Below are positions 1 to 5,709 of a stretch of DNA of 10,368 nt, piece by piece; the first letter of the stretch is position 1, and every line of letters begins with the position of its first letter. The position numbers and the translations under genes were made by a program. This stretch comes from a bacterium (lineage in GTDB: Bacteria; Planctomycetota; Planctomycetia; Pirellulales; Pirellulaceae): the NCBI GenBank assembly GCA_030432015.1, contig JAUIHJ010000248.1:1-10368 (forward strand), written 5' to 3'. The notes under the pieces were generated by a model. It saw nothing but the letters and a program-made list of their open reading frames with translations. It did no database searches and was not told the origin of the DNA.

Positions 1-668
1 AACGCCCCGTCTCGTCGCATGAGTTTGTAAATCAGGTTGCGGCGGTCGAACGATCCGACCACAAACCGGGGATCCGCAACCCCCAGTTGCGTCGCGATGT
101 CGGCGCGGACCTGCGGAGTTGCCGTGGCCGTGTACGCATGGATTCCGACACCGGGAAAGAGGTCGCGAAGCACTCGCAGCTCGCGATATTCCGGGCGGAA
201 ATCATGGCCCCACGCGCTGATGCAATGCGCCTCGTCAATCGCAATCAGAGACACGTTCAGGGTTTGCAAAAAGGCCAAGGTTCGCTCGGCCATCAAACGT
301 TCGGGCGCAATGTACAGCAAGCGAACCTGACCGCGCCGCAGTCGGTCCGCGACATCCTTTTTTTGGGCGTAGCTCAGCGTGCTGTTGACGTAGGCGGCCG
401 GGACCCCGCATTCCCGCAGACTATCGACCTGATCTTTCATGAGTGAGATCAGGGGCGAGATCACCAGCGCCACACCGTCGAGGCACATGGCCGGCGCCTG
501 AAAACAGAGCGATTTTCCTCCTCCAGTGGGGAGCACCACGACGGAGTCCGCGTGGGTGAGCGCGCATTGCATCGCTTCCAGTTGCAGCGGCATGAAGTTG
601 CTGTAGCCCCAATAACGTTGCAGGACTTCGGCGAGTTGCGTCTTCGCGTCTACCAGCGGTGTTTCCAT
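1..668 (-). CDS. recQ: RecQ-type ATP-dependent DNA helicase, N-terminal part (runs off left edge)
   Basis: This is a superfamily 2 DNA helicase of the RecQ family, which unwinds DNA 3'-5' with ATP in recombination and fork repair. The 222 residues visible cover the whole first RecA-like domain. Walker A is PTGGGKS (residues 47-53), motif Ia is SPLISLMKDQV (71-81), and YIAPERL is at 119-125. The DEAH box with the RecQ-specific aromatic-rich loop is DEAHCISAWGHDFRPEY (145-161). Motif III is TATAT (180-184). The reading enters the second domain at FDRRNLIY and is cut by the window edge, so the RQC and HRDC regions cannot be judged. The motif 0 stretch reads FMPLQ rather than the usual FRxxQ. The ATG at 668 is the only good start; there is no strong Shine-Dalgarno, only a weak AGG. 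It is divergent from the dehydrogenase gene. The family call is secure; whether it is canonical RecQ or a RecQ-like paralog is not. Confidence 0.93.
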   Translation of the reverse strand, partial: METPLVDAKTQLAEVLQRYWGYSNFMPLQLEAMQCALTHADSVVVLPTGGGKSLCFQAPAMCLDGVALVISPLISLMKDQVDSLRECGVPAAYVNSTLSYAQKKDVADRLRRGQVRLLYIAPERLMAERTLAFLQTLNVSLIAIDEAHCISAWGHDFRPEYRELRVLRDLFPGVGIHAYTATATPQVRADIATQLGVADPRFVVGSFDRRNLIYKLMRRDGA

Positions 669-1054
669 ACGACCAAAGTGCCTCAACGAAACAGGACTAT
701 CAATGCTGCGGATCCAGGACCAGGCGTCACGCGAACGTCGGGATTACCCTCCCTTCGCATGCCGATCATCCCTCGTTTGCAAATAGGCAGGACAATGCCG
801 GCGTCAGGAACGGGATCGCCATGAACACCGACGCCGCCCACTACGGTCCGACACCGGGCCGCCATGATTCTCGTCGATCGAGACGATTCCTTCAATCATT
901 GGTCATGGTGTTTCCCGCCCCCTATACTCGGCCACCGCCCGGCTTGGTAGGATCAATGTCATCGTGACGCAGGATGTTTCGGGACGATACGCGGCTGGCG
1001 TTTCAGGTTCCAATTCAGCAAGAATCGGTCGTGCAACTTGGATTCGACGGCTAA
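669..1054. other. Divergent intergenic region, recQ / dehydrogenase (386 bp)
   Basis: No open frame here looks like a gene. Those present are short and have Arg/Pro/Ser-rich translations with no recognisable motif or ribosome binding site. The region must carry the promoters of both divergent genes. A credible forward one lies at 899-928. On the reverse strand toward recQ I see no convincing -10/-35 pair. Confidence 0.6.
899..928 (+). promoter_or_regulatory. Candidate sigma70-type promoter of the dehydrogenase gene
   Basis: TTGGTC (899-904), an 18-bp spacer and TATACT (923-928, 5 of 6 to consensus) would start transcription near 935. That leaves a leader of about 120 nt before the ATG at 1055. 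The -35 matches only at TTG, so the call rests mainly on the -10 and on position. Confidence 0.4.
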
Positions 1055-2038
1055 ATGACTCGCAAACAACGTTTGGTTCTTTGTTATCCGGTCGATCCAC
1101 GACATCGCCAACAGATCGCGGCCGTCTCGCCCGACATCGAGGTCGTTGACGCGGGGCAGGAAGGGGTCGCCGAAGCGCTGCTGGAGGCAGATCTTTTTTG
1201 TGGCCATGCCAAGGTGCCGGTTCCGTGGGACGAGGTCGTCGCCGCTGGCCGCCTGCAGTGGATTCAGTCTTCCGCCGCGGGCCTCGATCACTGTCTGGTA
1301 CCGTCGGTCATCGACTCGGAAATCCCCGTGACCAGTGCCTCGGGACTGTTTGCCAATCAGGTCGCCGAGCAGACGCTGACGCTGCTGTTGGGCTTGGTCC
1401 GCGACCTGCCCGCGTCGCTGCGCCAGCAACAGGAACGATCATTTGACCGTCACCCAACAGGCGACCTGTTCGGACGGACGGTGGGCATTGTCGGCCTTGG
1501 TGGCAATGGTCGTCGCGTGGCCGAAGTGCTGGCACCGCTCGTGGGCCGGATCATTGCCACCGACATGTTTCCCATCGATCGCCCCGAATGCGTTGATGCG
1601 CTGTGGCCGGCCGACCAACTCGACCGCCTGCTCGGTCAAGCGGACGTGGTCGTCCTCTGCATTCCGTTAAACACGCAAACCGACGGCCTGATCGGTGCTG
1701 CGGCCTTGGCCACCATGCGGCCGGGTGCGCTGCTGATCAATGTTGCGCGGGGCCAGGTCGTCGTCGAATCAGAACTCATTGAGGCTTTGCGAAGCGGGCA
1801 TCTTGGCGGTGCGGGACTTGATGTCACGCAGGTCGAGCCGCTCCCGGTCGAGAGCCCGTTGTGGTCGCTCCCTCGCGTGATCATTACCCCTCATATTGGC
1901 GCGCAGTCAGCGCGACGCGTCGACGACACCACCGATTTCTATTGCGAGAACCTGACGCGTTGGCTGGCGGGCAGGCCGCTTTTGAATTTGGTGGACAAGC
2001 GTCTAGGATTTCCGCGCCGCAGCGCGGCACAGTCATGA
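1055..2038 (+). CDS. D-isomer-specific 2-hydroxyacid dehydrogenase (NAD-binding)
   Basis: This is a cytosolic NAD(P)-dependent reductase/dehydrogenase of 2-keto/2-hydroxy acids, in the family of glyoxylate/hydroxypyruvate reductase and phosphoglycerate dehydrogenase. It has 327 residues, the usual length for the short form without an ACT domain. The Rossmann fingerprint is GLGGNG at 147-152. Asp170 follows the second beta-strand, which by family knowledge favours NAD over NADP. The catalytic set is complete: Arg232 in NVARGQVV, Glu261 in VEPLP, and His280 in ITPHIG. The substrate-binding N-terminal segment includes QSSAAGLDH (71-79), and SGLFANQVAEQTL (96-108) begins the linker helix. The start is forced because TAA sits directly before ATG; no clear Shine-Dalgarno is seen. 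The substrate cannot be read from sequence. The next gene starts 205 bp downstream, so co-transcription is doubtful. Confidence 0.93.
   Translation: MTRKQRLVLCYPVDPRHRQQIAAVSPDIEVVDAGQEGVAEALLEADLFCGHAKVPVPWDEVVAAGRLQWIQSSAAGLDHCLVPSVIDSEIPVTSASGLFANQVAEQTLTLLLGLVRDLPASLRQQQERSFDRHPTGDLFGRTVGIVGLGGNGRRVAEVLAPLVGRIIATDMFPIDRPECVDALWPADQLDRLLGQADVVVLCIPLNTQTDGLIGAAALATMRPGALLINVARGQVVVESELIEALRSGHLGGAGLDVTQVEPLPVESPLWSLPRVIITPHIGAQSARRVDDTTDFYCENLTRWLAGRPLLNLVDKRLGFPRRSAAQS
2012..2027 (+). terminator. GC hairpin at the 3' end of the dehydrogenase gene
   Basis: CCGCGC (2012-2017), loop CGCA, and GCGCGG (2022-2027) form a perfect 6-bp stem within the last codons, 9 nt before the stop codon. No T-run follows, so intrinsic termination is unproven. 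It may instead protect the 3' end or be chance in GC-rich coding DNA. Confidence 0.25.
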
Positions 2039-2087
2039 CGATGCCGTGGCGAGTTCCAACGCACGGACTTCAGGAAGATCCAGACGG

Positions 2088-2128
2088 TCCGCGAAACAAG
2101 TCCGCGAAATCGACGAGACATCCGCGAA
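2088..2128 (+). repeat. Three direct copies of TCCGCGAA upstream of the kinase gene
   Basis: The octamer TCCGCGAA occurs at 2088-2095, 2101-2108 and 2121-2128, all on the same strand, in the 205-bp gap between dehydrogenase and kinase. The spacings, 13 and 20 bp, are not multiples of 3, so this is not a peptide repeat. The third copy runs into GTTCGC, making a GCGAA/TTCGC dyad. A protein-binding array controlling the kinase gene is possible. Nothing else in the gap is recognisable. Confidence 0.45.
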
Positions 2129-2243
2129 GTTCGCCTGGACGAACGGCACCATAACCGTCAGAATTCAAGCTTCGGCTGGTTCCGATTCCCACCAGTGCCG
2201 GTCCCACCAAGCAAGCCACACCACAATTAAGAGGCAATCGTGC

Positions 2244-3383
2244 ATGTTTACGACCACGATGGCGGACCCCAATGTCACTCTGAACCACAACGGACAAGCA
2301 GCCAACCGACCGTCGGGCGAGTTGTATTCACACTATCGTGAGATCGTTGACAAGGGCCGGTTGAACTGGACCAGTCACTTGCGACTGAAGAAGCGCCTCG
2401 GTGCAGGTGGCCAGGGGGTGGTGTATTTGACCGAACTGCGGGGGGCGGACGAGTTCACCTTGCCGATCGCGCTAAAGATCTTTTCGCCGGAGCGTTACAA
2501 AGACGCACGAACGTACGACGAATCGATGCAGCGGATCGCCCATGTCTCTGCACTGGTCGCGCAGATCCAGCACGACAACTTGCTTGACGTCCATAACTTT
2601 GTCGACCGGAATCGCATTCGAATGATGGTGATGGAATGGGTCGACGGCTACGACCTGCAGTGCCTCCTCGCCAACGAGATGCTCACGCGAATCCAGGGAC
2701 GTGTTAGCGAACGCCGCTGGGACTACATTAATCGCGTGATTGTGACCAAGGGGCCGGTGCATCCCAAAGTTAAACCTGGCGTCGCGGTGGCCATTGTCCG
2801 CGACTGCCTGGCAGCGCTGGCGGCACTCCATCGGGAAGAGATTGTTCATGGCGACGTGAAGCCTTCCAACATCATGCTCAAGCGGACCGGGAACGCCAAA
2901 ATCGTTGACATTGGTTCAGCATTTGAAATGGAAGATCCTCCGGCATCGCGTACCTGCACGCCGGCCTACGCCGCACCCGAGGTGCTCGAGGGTGCCGAAT
3001 GTACCCCACGTAGCGACCTGGCGTCGCTGGGCTATGTGTTGCTCGAACTGATTTCTGGCCGCCCTTTGTTTTCGGGCTTGAATAACTGCCGCGACTTGCT
3101 CGAGGCCAAACGGCTGCTACCGCAGCGGTTGATGGAGATCCTGCCGGAGGAGATCACGGTCAATAATCTCCTGATGAATTTCTGCCGCGGCCTGGTCGCG
3201 CCAGACCCCATGCGGCGGTTTCCCAGCGCCGAGGCGGCCGACATGCTGAAGGAGGGAGCCGCCGCCTTCCACCGTCAACTGGTCATGAGCGATCTTGCGT
3301 CAGAGTACGGCAACGAAATCCGCCTCTGGCTGGAAGAGCTGAAAGAACTGGACGAGTGCGAGTCCGCGGATCCCACGCTCTAA
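2244..3383 (+). CDS. Serine/threonine protein kinase, small soluble, HGD-type catalytic loop
   Basis: This is a Hanks-type (PknB-like) kinase of 379 residues with no transmembrane helix or extracellular sensor. The glycine-rich loop is GAGGQGVVY (53-61), and the ATP-binding Lys is K78 in ALKIF. The catalytic loop is HGDVKPSNI (202-210) with base D204, K206 and N209. The metal-binding motif is D222-I-G224 instead of DFG, the APE motif is 245-247, and D258 is the F-helix Asp. Gly replaces the usual HRD Arg, so it is a non-RD kinase, likely not controlled by activation-loop phosphorylation. An alpha-C Glu is not obvious. About 45 residues precede the kinase fold and about 40 follow it, ending acidic. 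The ATG at 2244 was chosen because AAGAGG (2229-2234) lies 9 nt upstream. An extension back to a GTG at 2046 is low-complexity and has no such site. It is convergent with the oxidoreductase gene. Substrates are unknown. Confidence 0.92.
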   Translation: MFTTTMADPNVTLNHNGQAANRPSGELYSHYREIVDKGRLNWTSHLRLKKRLGAGGQGVVYLTELRGADEFTLPIALKIFSPERYKDARTYDESMQRIAHVSALVAQIQHDNLLDVHNFVDRNRIRMMVMEWVDGYDLQCLLANEMLTRIQGRVSERRWDYINRVIVTKGPVHPKVKPGVAVAIVRDCLAALAALHREEIVHGDVKPSNIMLKRTGNAKIVDIGSAFEMEDPPASRTCTPAYAAPEVLEGAECTPRSDLASLGYVLLELISGRPLFSGLNNCRDLLEAKRLLPQRLMEILPEEITVNNLLMNFCRGLVAPDPMRRFPSAEAADMLKEGAAAFHRQLVMSDLASEYGNEIRLWLEELKELDECESADPTL

Positions 3384-3407
3384 TTCATTTCTGTAAACCA
3401 CCACGCG

Positions 3408-3465
3408 CCGCTCGTAAGCGGTTAATGAGGCGTCGCCGCTTCACGTCCAAGCTCACAGCGTGAGC
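3408..3465. terminator. Two hairpins between convergent genes, candidate bidirectional terminator
   Basis: The 95-bp gap between the convergent kinase and oxidoreductase genes holds two perfect hairpins. The first is CCGCT-CGTA-AGCGG (3408-3421) and the second is GCTCAC-AGC-GTGAGC (3451-3465). Neither has a good T-run, although TTTCCCCTT follows the second in the forward direction. Their position suits transcription termination or 3'-end protection for both genes. Confidence 0.4.
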
Positions 3466-3478
3466 GGATGATTTCCCC

Positions 3479-4486
3479 TTAGCTGTCCAGCGAAATTCGC
3501 CGGGCCGTGACCGCGCTCTCGCGGGCCGCGAGCACAATTCGCAGTGCCCGGTAGGCGTCCTCGAGGTCGGCGGTGCGGCGCACCAGGCTGGTCACCGCGC
3601 GATGAAAATGCGTCAACAGTTGTTCGCCAACCGGCCGCTCGTTATCCAACGATTCCAGATGACGTCCGGCGTCATCGAACCACACCAATGTCGACGGCAA
3701 ATCGAGAAATGCGACCCCGTTTTCGCATGTTACCTCCATCGCTGAAGGAGGACGAAAGCCGATCGCTTCCGGCCAGGCCGCCGGCAAATACTGCCCACAG
3801 CTGACCTGTGCCATCACGGCGGCACCGTCCTCGCCCGGTGGCGAAAACTCGAGGCTCATCATTTCGTAGTCGGAAGAGTTCATGCGTGCGCTGAAGTGCC
3901 GCGCACCGAATACATTGGATGGCTCGAGACCGGTCACATAGCGACACCAATCGACGACTTCGATCAGTTCGCGCAAGGCCAGCTGGTCTTCTTCCTGACA
4001 TGCTGCCGCTGCCGTAATGGCCGGACGACGCAACGGGCATAGCAATAAACGGGGCTCTCCTAAACGCGTCGCGATCAGCTCTTTGAGGCGAAGTGTGGCG
4101 GGTGCGTGGCGGCGAGGAAACTCGGCCATAAACGCCACTCCCGACGCATCGACACGGTCCTTGATCTCCCGCGCCCGTTGGGGATCCAGATCCAGTGGTG
4201 CCCCACAATAGATGGCCTTGCCTGCGTCACAGGCGGCCAGAATCGGCAGCGACCCATACAACTGGGAAGAGAGCATCAACACCGCGTCGACGTCGGTGCG
4301 GGCCAGCAGCGCGCGGTAGCCGTCGACAGGAATCGCGCCAAATTCCGCCGCGGCCTGTTCGGCGCGGCAGGCCACTTCTGCGCAAACCGCACGAACCTCA
4401 AATCGATCGGCAAGCGAGCGTAAGGCGAGCCTGTAACGTGACTCCCAGTCGTCCCCCAGACCGACAACTCCGACGCGCAGTTTCAT
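3479..4486 (-). CDS. Gfo/Idh/MocA family protein, catalytic EKP motif lost
   Basis: The 335-residue protein has the two-domain layout of the Gfo/Idh/MocA NAD(P)-dependent sugar oxidoreductases. The N-terminal Rossmann fold is KLRVGVVGLGDDW (2-14). The DVDAVLMLSS strand (65-74) is typical, as is the segment ending YCGAPLDL (93-100). In canonical members this last segment is CEKPL with the catalytic Lys; here Glu and Lys are Gly95 and Ala96. The helix that normally carries the catalytic Asp/His reads LRELIEVVDWCRYVTG (171-186), so that His also looks missing, and the third Gly of GxGxxG is Trp14. The fold is intact over normal length, so this is not decay. It may be a non-catalytic binder, use another residue, or perform a different reaction. 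ATG at 4486 is preceded by TAGAAT only 8 nt upstream on the coding strand, which hints at a leaderless or very short leader. It is divergent from the ArsC-family gene. Confidence 0.88.
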   Translation of the reverse strand: MKLRVGVVGLGDDWESRYRLALRSLADRFEVRAVCAEVACRAEQAAAEFGAIPVDGYRALLARTDVDAVLMLSSQLYGSLPILAACDAGKAIYCGAPLDLDPQRAREIKDRVDASGVAFMAEFPRRHAPATLRLKELIATRLGEPRLLLCPLRRPAITAAAACQEEDQLALRELIEVVDWCRYVTGLEPSNVFGARHFSARMNSSDYEMMSLEFSPPGEDGAAVMAQVSCGQYLPAAWPEAIGFRPPSAMEVTCENGVAFLDLPSTLVWFDDAGRHLESLDNERPVGEQLLTHFHRAVTSLVRRTADLEDAYRALRIVLAARESAVTARRISLDS

Positions 4487-4600
4487 GAACCTACATTCTA
4501 CAAGTGAGGCGGAGAGACGTTTCGCCGCCCAGAAAAACGCCGGGTAGCGGGAGGGCTCATTCTAGTCGTTACCGTGGCAACATTCGACCAGCCGCTTCGC

Positions 4601-4606
4601 TATAAT
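4601..4606 (+). promoter_or_regulatory. -10 element (TATAAT) of the ArsC-family selenoprotein gene
   Basis: A perfect TATAAT lies about 70 bp upstream of the ATG at 4675 in the divergent gap with the oxidoreductase gene. No good -35 is found 16-18 bp upstream; CAACAT at 4578-4583 is the nearest. Transcription would start near 4613, giving a leader of about 60 nt that contains the palindrome CGCCGCGGCG and then the ribosome binding site AGGAG at 4663-4667. Confidence 0.55.
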
Positions 4607-4674
4607 TTGGGACCAGGAACGGGTCGCCGCGGCGCCCCACTCTCGCAACGTGGCTCAATTACAGGAGTGAATTC

Positions 4675-5022
4675 ATGGCAAAGCTCGATTGGAGCTACCA
4701 TCGCCGCGGATGACAATCGTGTGGAAAAACGCAAGAGTTTCTTGCGGAGGCAGGGATCACGACCGCCGAAGAAGTGAACGCCACAAAGACTCGGCTTGAC
4801 GGAGCTGCGGCGCTCAAACTGCTTACAGGCATCAAGGACCTCTATGTTGCCAAAGGCAAACGGGTGGTCCACCTTGATTTGAGCCAGGAAAATCCTGACG
4901 AAGCAACCTTGACCAAACTGATGCTCGGACCGACCGGCAACCTTCGCGCGCCGACCGTGCGGAAAGGAAAGTCACTGGTTGTGGGCTTCAATGCAGACGT
5001 TTACCAACAGGTCTTCGGTTGA
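4675..5022 (+). CDS. ArsC-family selenoprotein (UxxC), in-frame TGA read as selenocysteine
   Basis: ATG 4675 sits 7 nt after AGGAG and begins MAKLDWSYHRRG. Codon 13 is TGA (4711-4713), and the same frame continues QSCGKTQEFLAEAG to TGA at 5020, giving 115 residues in all. The downstream part reads as an ArsC/Spx-type thioredoxin-fold domain, with VVHLDLSQENPDE, then MLGPTGNLRAPT with a cis-Pro-like RAP, then GKSLVVGF. The stop therefore falls exactly where the first residue of the redox CxxC belongs, giving Sec13-Gln-Ser-Cys16. Cys16 is the only cysteine. Sec-containing ArsC-family proteins with UxxC are known in bacteria; assignment here is inference from frame, motif position and the SECIS-like hairpin that follows. 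The likely role is a thiol/selenol oxidoreductase; arsenate reduction is not shown. The alternative, an inactivated gene, is less likely because conservation continues after TGA. A start at GTG 4774 would delete the redox motif and has no ribosome binding site. It is convergent with the HTH gene. Confidence 0.87.
4714..4762 (+). promoter_or_regulatory. Bacterial SECIS-like stem-loop downstream of TGA codon 13
   Basis: Immediately after the in-frame TGA (4711-4713), CGCAAGA (4730-4736), loop GTT (4737-4739) and TCTTGCG (4740-4746) form a perfect 7-bp stem. If the last A-U pair opens, the loop is AGTTT. TCGTG (4717-4721) can pair with CACGA (4758-4762) as a lower stem. The apical G lies 24 nt after the TGA. 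Bacterial SECIS elements bound by SelB are known to have a small apical loop with a G in its first two positions, about 16-37 nt downstream of UGA. This hairpin fits, and it is built from codons that still encode the conserved protein. Confidence 0.75.
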
Positions 5023-5033
5023 GGGCCGCCGCC

Positions 5034-5055
5034 AGCCGCGTGCCGCGTCGCGGCT
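5034..5055. terminator. GC-rich hairpin between ArsC-family and HTH genes
   Basis: AGCCGCG (5034-5040) pairs with CGCGGCT (5049-5055), a perfect 7-bp stem with an 8-nt loop, 11 nt after the selenoprotein stop codon and within the 59-bp convergent gap. The downstream TGATTTGG is a weak T-tract. It could serve either gene. Confidence 0.4.
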
Positions 5056-5081
5056 TGATTTGGAGGTTCCTGCGGCACACG

Positions 5082-5324
5082 TCACTTGACGTCGTCGAAT
5101 CCGTACCGCCGGTAGCGAATATTGCGAGGGTCCATGGTGTGTCCCCAGCTAATTTCCTCGACAGCGACCCCAAATGCCGCCGCGATCCGCCGCCGCTCGA
5201 CGGGACTCGGCGTCCACCGCCCCAGCGCGATGGCCTCGACCCGCTCGACCGGCAAGTGTGACCTTTCGGCGATCTCTTCGACGGATATGTCGAGTTCTTC
5301 AAATAGTAAGTCGACTGTGCGCAT
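5082..5324 (-). CDS. Small helix-turn-helix (XRE/Cro-like) protein
   Basis: The 80-residue protein begins MRTVDLLFEELDISVEEIAERSHLPVERVEAIALGRWTPSPVERRRIAAAFG. The pattern is short helices around EEIAERSHLPVERVEAIALG, the turn and recognition helix of a Cro/XRE-type domain (about residues 11-52). A conserved-looking tail rich in Trp/Tyr/Arg follows, ISWGHTMDPRNIRYRRYG. It may be a DNA-binding regulator or an HTH-fold protein of other function; there is no ligand domain. ATG at 5324 was preferred over an upstream TTG at 5378, since the added 18 residues do not look like part of the domain. A candidate promoter with a dyad lies directly upstream and would give a nearly leaderless mRNA. It is convergent with the selenoprotein gene and divergent from the response regulator. 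No direct link to either is shown. Confidence 0.82.
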   Translation of the reverse strand: MRTVDLLFEELDISVEEIAERSHLPVERVEAIALGRWTPSPVERRRIAAAFGVAVEEISWGHTMDPRNIRYRRYGFDDVK

Positions 5325-5331
5325 GGCTCTG

Positions 5332-5360
5332 ATTTTGGAACATTCCGCCGGAACCCGCAA
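5332..5360 (-). promoter_or_regulatory. Candidate promoter and operator of the HTH gene
   Basis: On the reverse strand, TTGCGG (5360-5355), a 17-bp spacer and CAAAAT (5337-5332) form a plausible sigma70 pair ending 7 nt before the ATG at 5324, which implies a leaderless start. The spacer holds interleaved GGAA/TTCC arms: forward-strand GGAAcaTTCCgccGGAA, 5337-5353. Such a dyad between -35 and -10 is where an autorepressor would bind; that is inference. Confidence 0.35.
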
Positions 5361-5709
5361 GTCCGTCCAGCGGGGCAAGACCGCGCTCCGCGTGGGTCAA
5401 GCATTGACATTCATCGCATCAACCAGGCAGGAGGGCCATGGCAATGCCGCCCGCCCCGACCAGCGAGCCTGCGAGCCTTGGAAACTCGGCGACCGACGCA
5501 GGCGCCACGCGCGCCCAGAGCGGGACAAAGGCTTGCAGTCAAATGATCGTCCGACGGATCGGGGGCCCGGAACGTCGGTCGACCCACATGGAGCGATCCT
5601 TGCGTGGGCATCACGCGATTGCCTACATTAGTGCTCTGAGACTTCACGCGAGCCGTGGTGATCGAGACGTCCCCGTCGCCGTGCACTGTGACTTGGGAGT
5701 ATGGTTCGT
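5361..5709. other. Divergent intergenic region, HTH / response regulator
   Basis: Nothing in this 349-bp stretch resembles a known gene. One forward frame, 5438-5713 (91 codons), has AGGAGG upstream and ends by overlapping the response-regulator start. Its translation has no recognisable motif and ordinary third-position composition, so it is not called as a gene. A TTGACA at 5404-5409 has no partner -10. A better promoter pair is at 5600-5629. Confidence 0.5.
5600..5629 (+). promoter_or_regulatory. Candidate promoter of the response-regulator gene
   Basis: TTGCGT (5600-5605), an 18-bp spacer and TACATT (5624-5629) would start transcription near 5636, about 75 nt before the ATG at 5710. Both boxes are 4 of 6 matches, so this is moderate evidence. 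Confidence 0.35.

Noticed and set aside
959..1429. 156-codon reverse frame opposite the dehydrogenase
   Set aside because: It is antisense to a gene with all catalytic motifs, and its translation has no recognisable domain.
2046..2243. N-terminal extension of the kinase to GTG 2046
   Set aside because: The added 66 residues are low-complexity Ser/Arg with no domain, no ribosome binding site is present, and AAGAGG supports ATG 2244.
4711..4713. TGA as an inactivating nonsense mutation (pseudogene)
   Set aside because: The protein remains conserved-looking to its normal end, the TGA is exactly at a catalytic Cys position, and a SECIS-like hairpin follows. Kept as the fallback if no Sec machinery exists.
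4774..5022. Reading the ArsC-family gene as an 82-residue protein starting at GTG 4774
   Set aside because: There is no ribosome binding site before 4774, it would remove the redox motif, and a strong AGGAG/ATG exists at 4675 in the same frame.
5122..5631. 169-codon forward frame across the HTH gene and its upstream region
   Set aside because: It is antisense to the HTH domain, low-complexity, and has no ribosome binding site.
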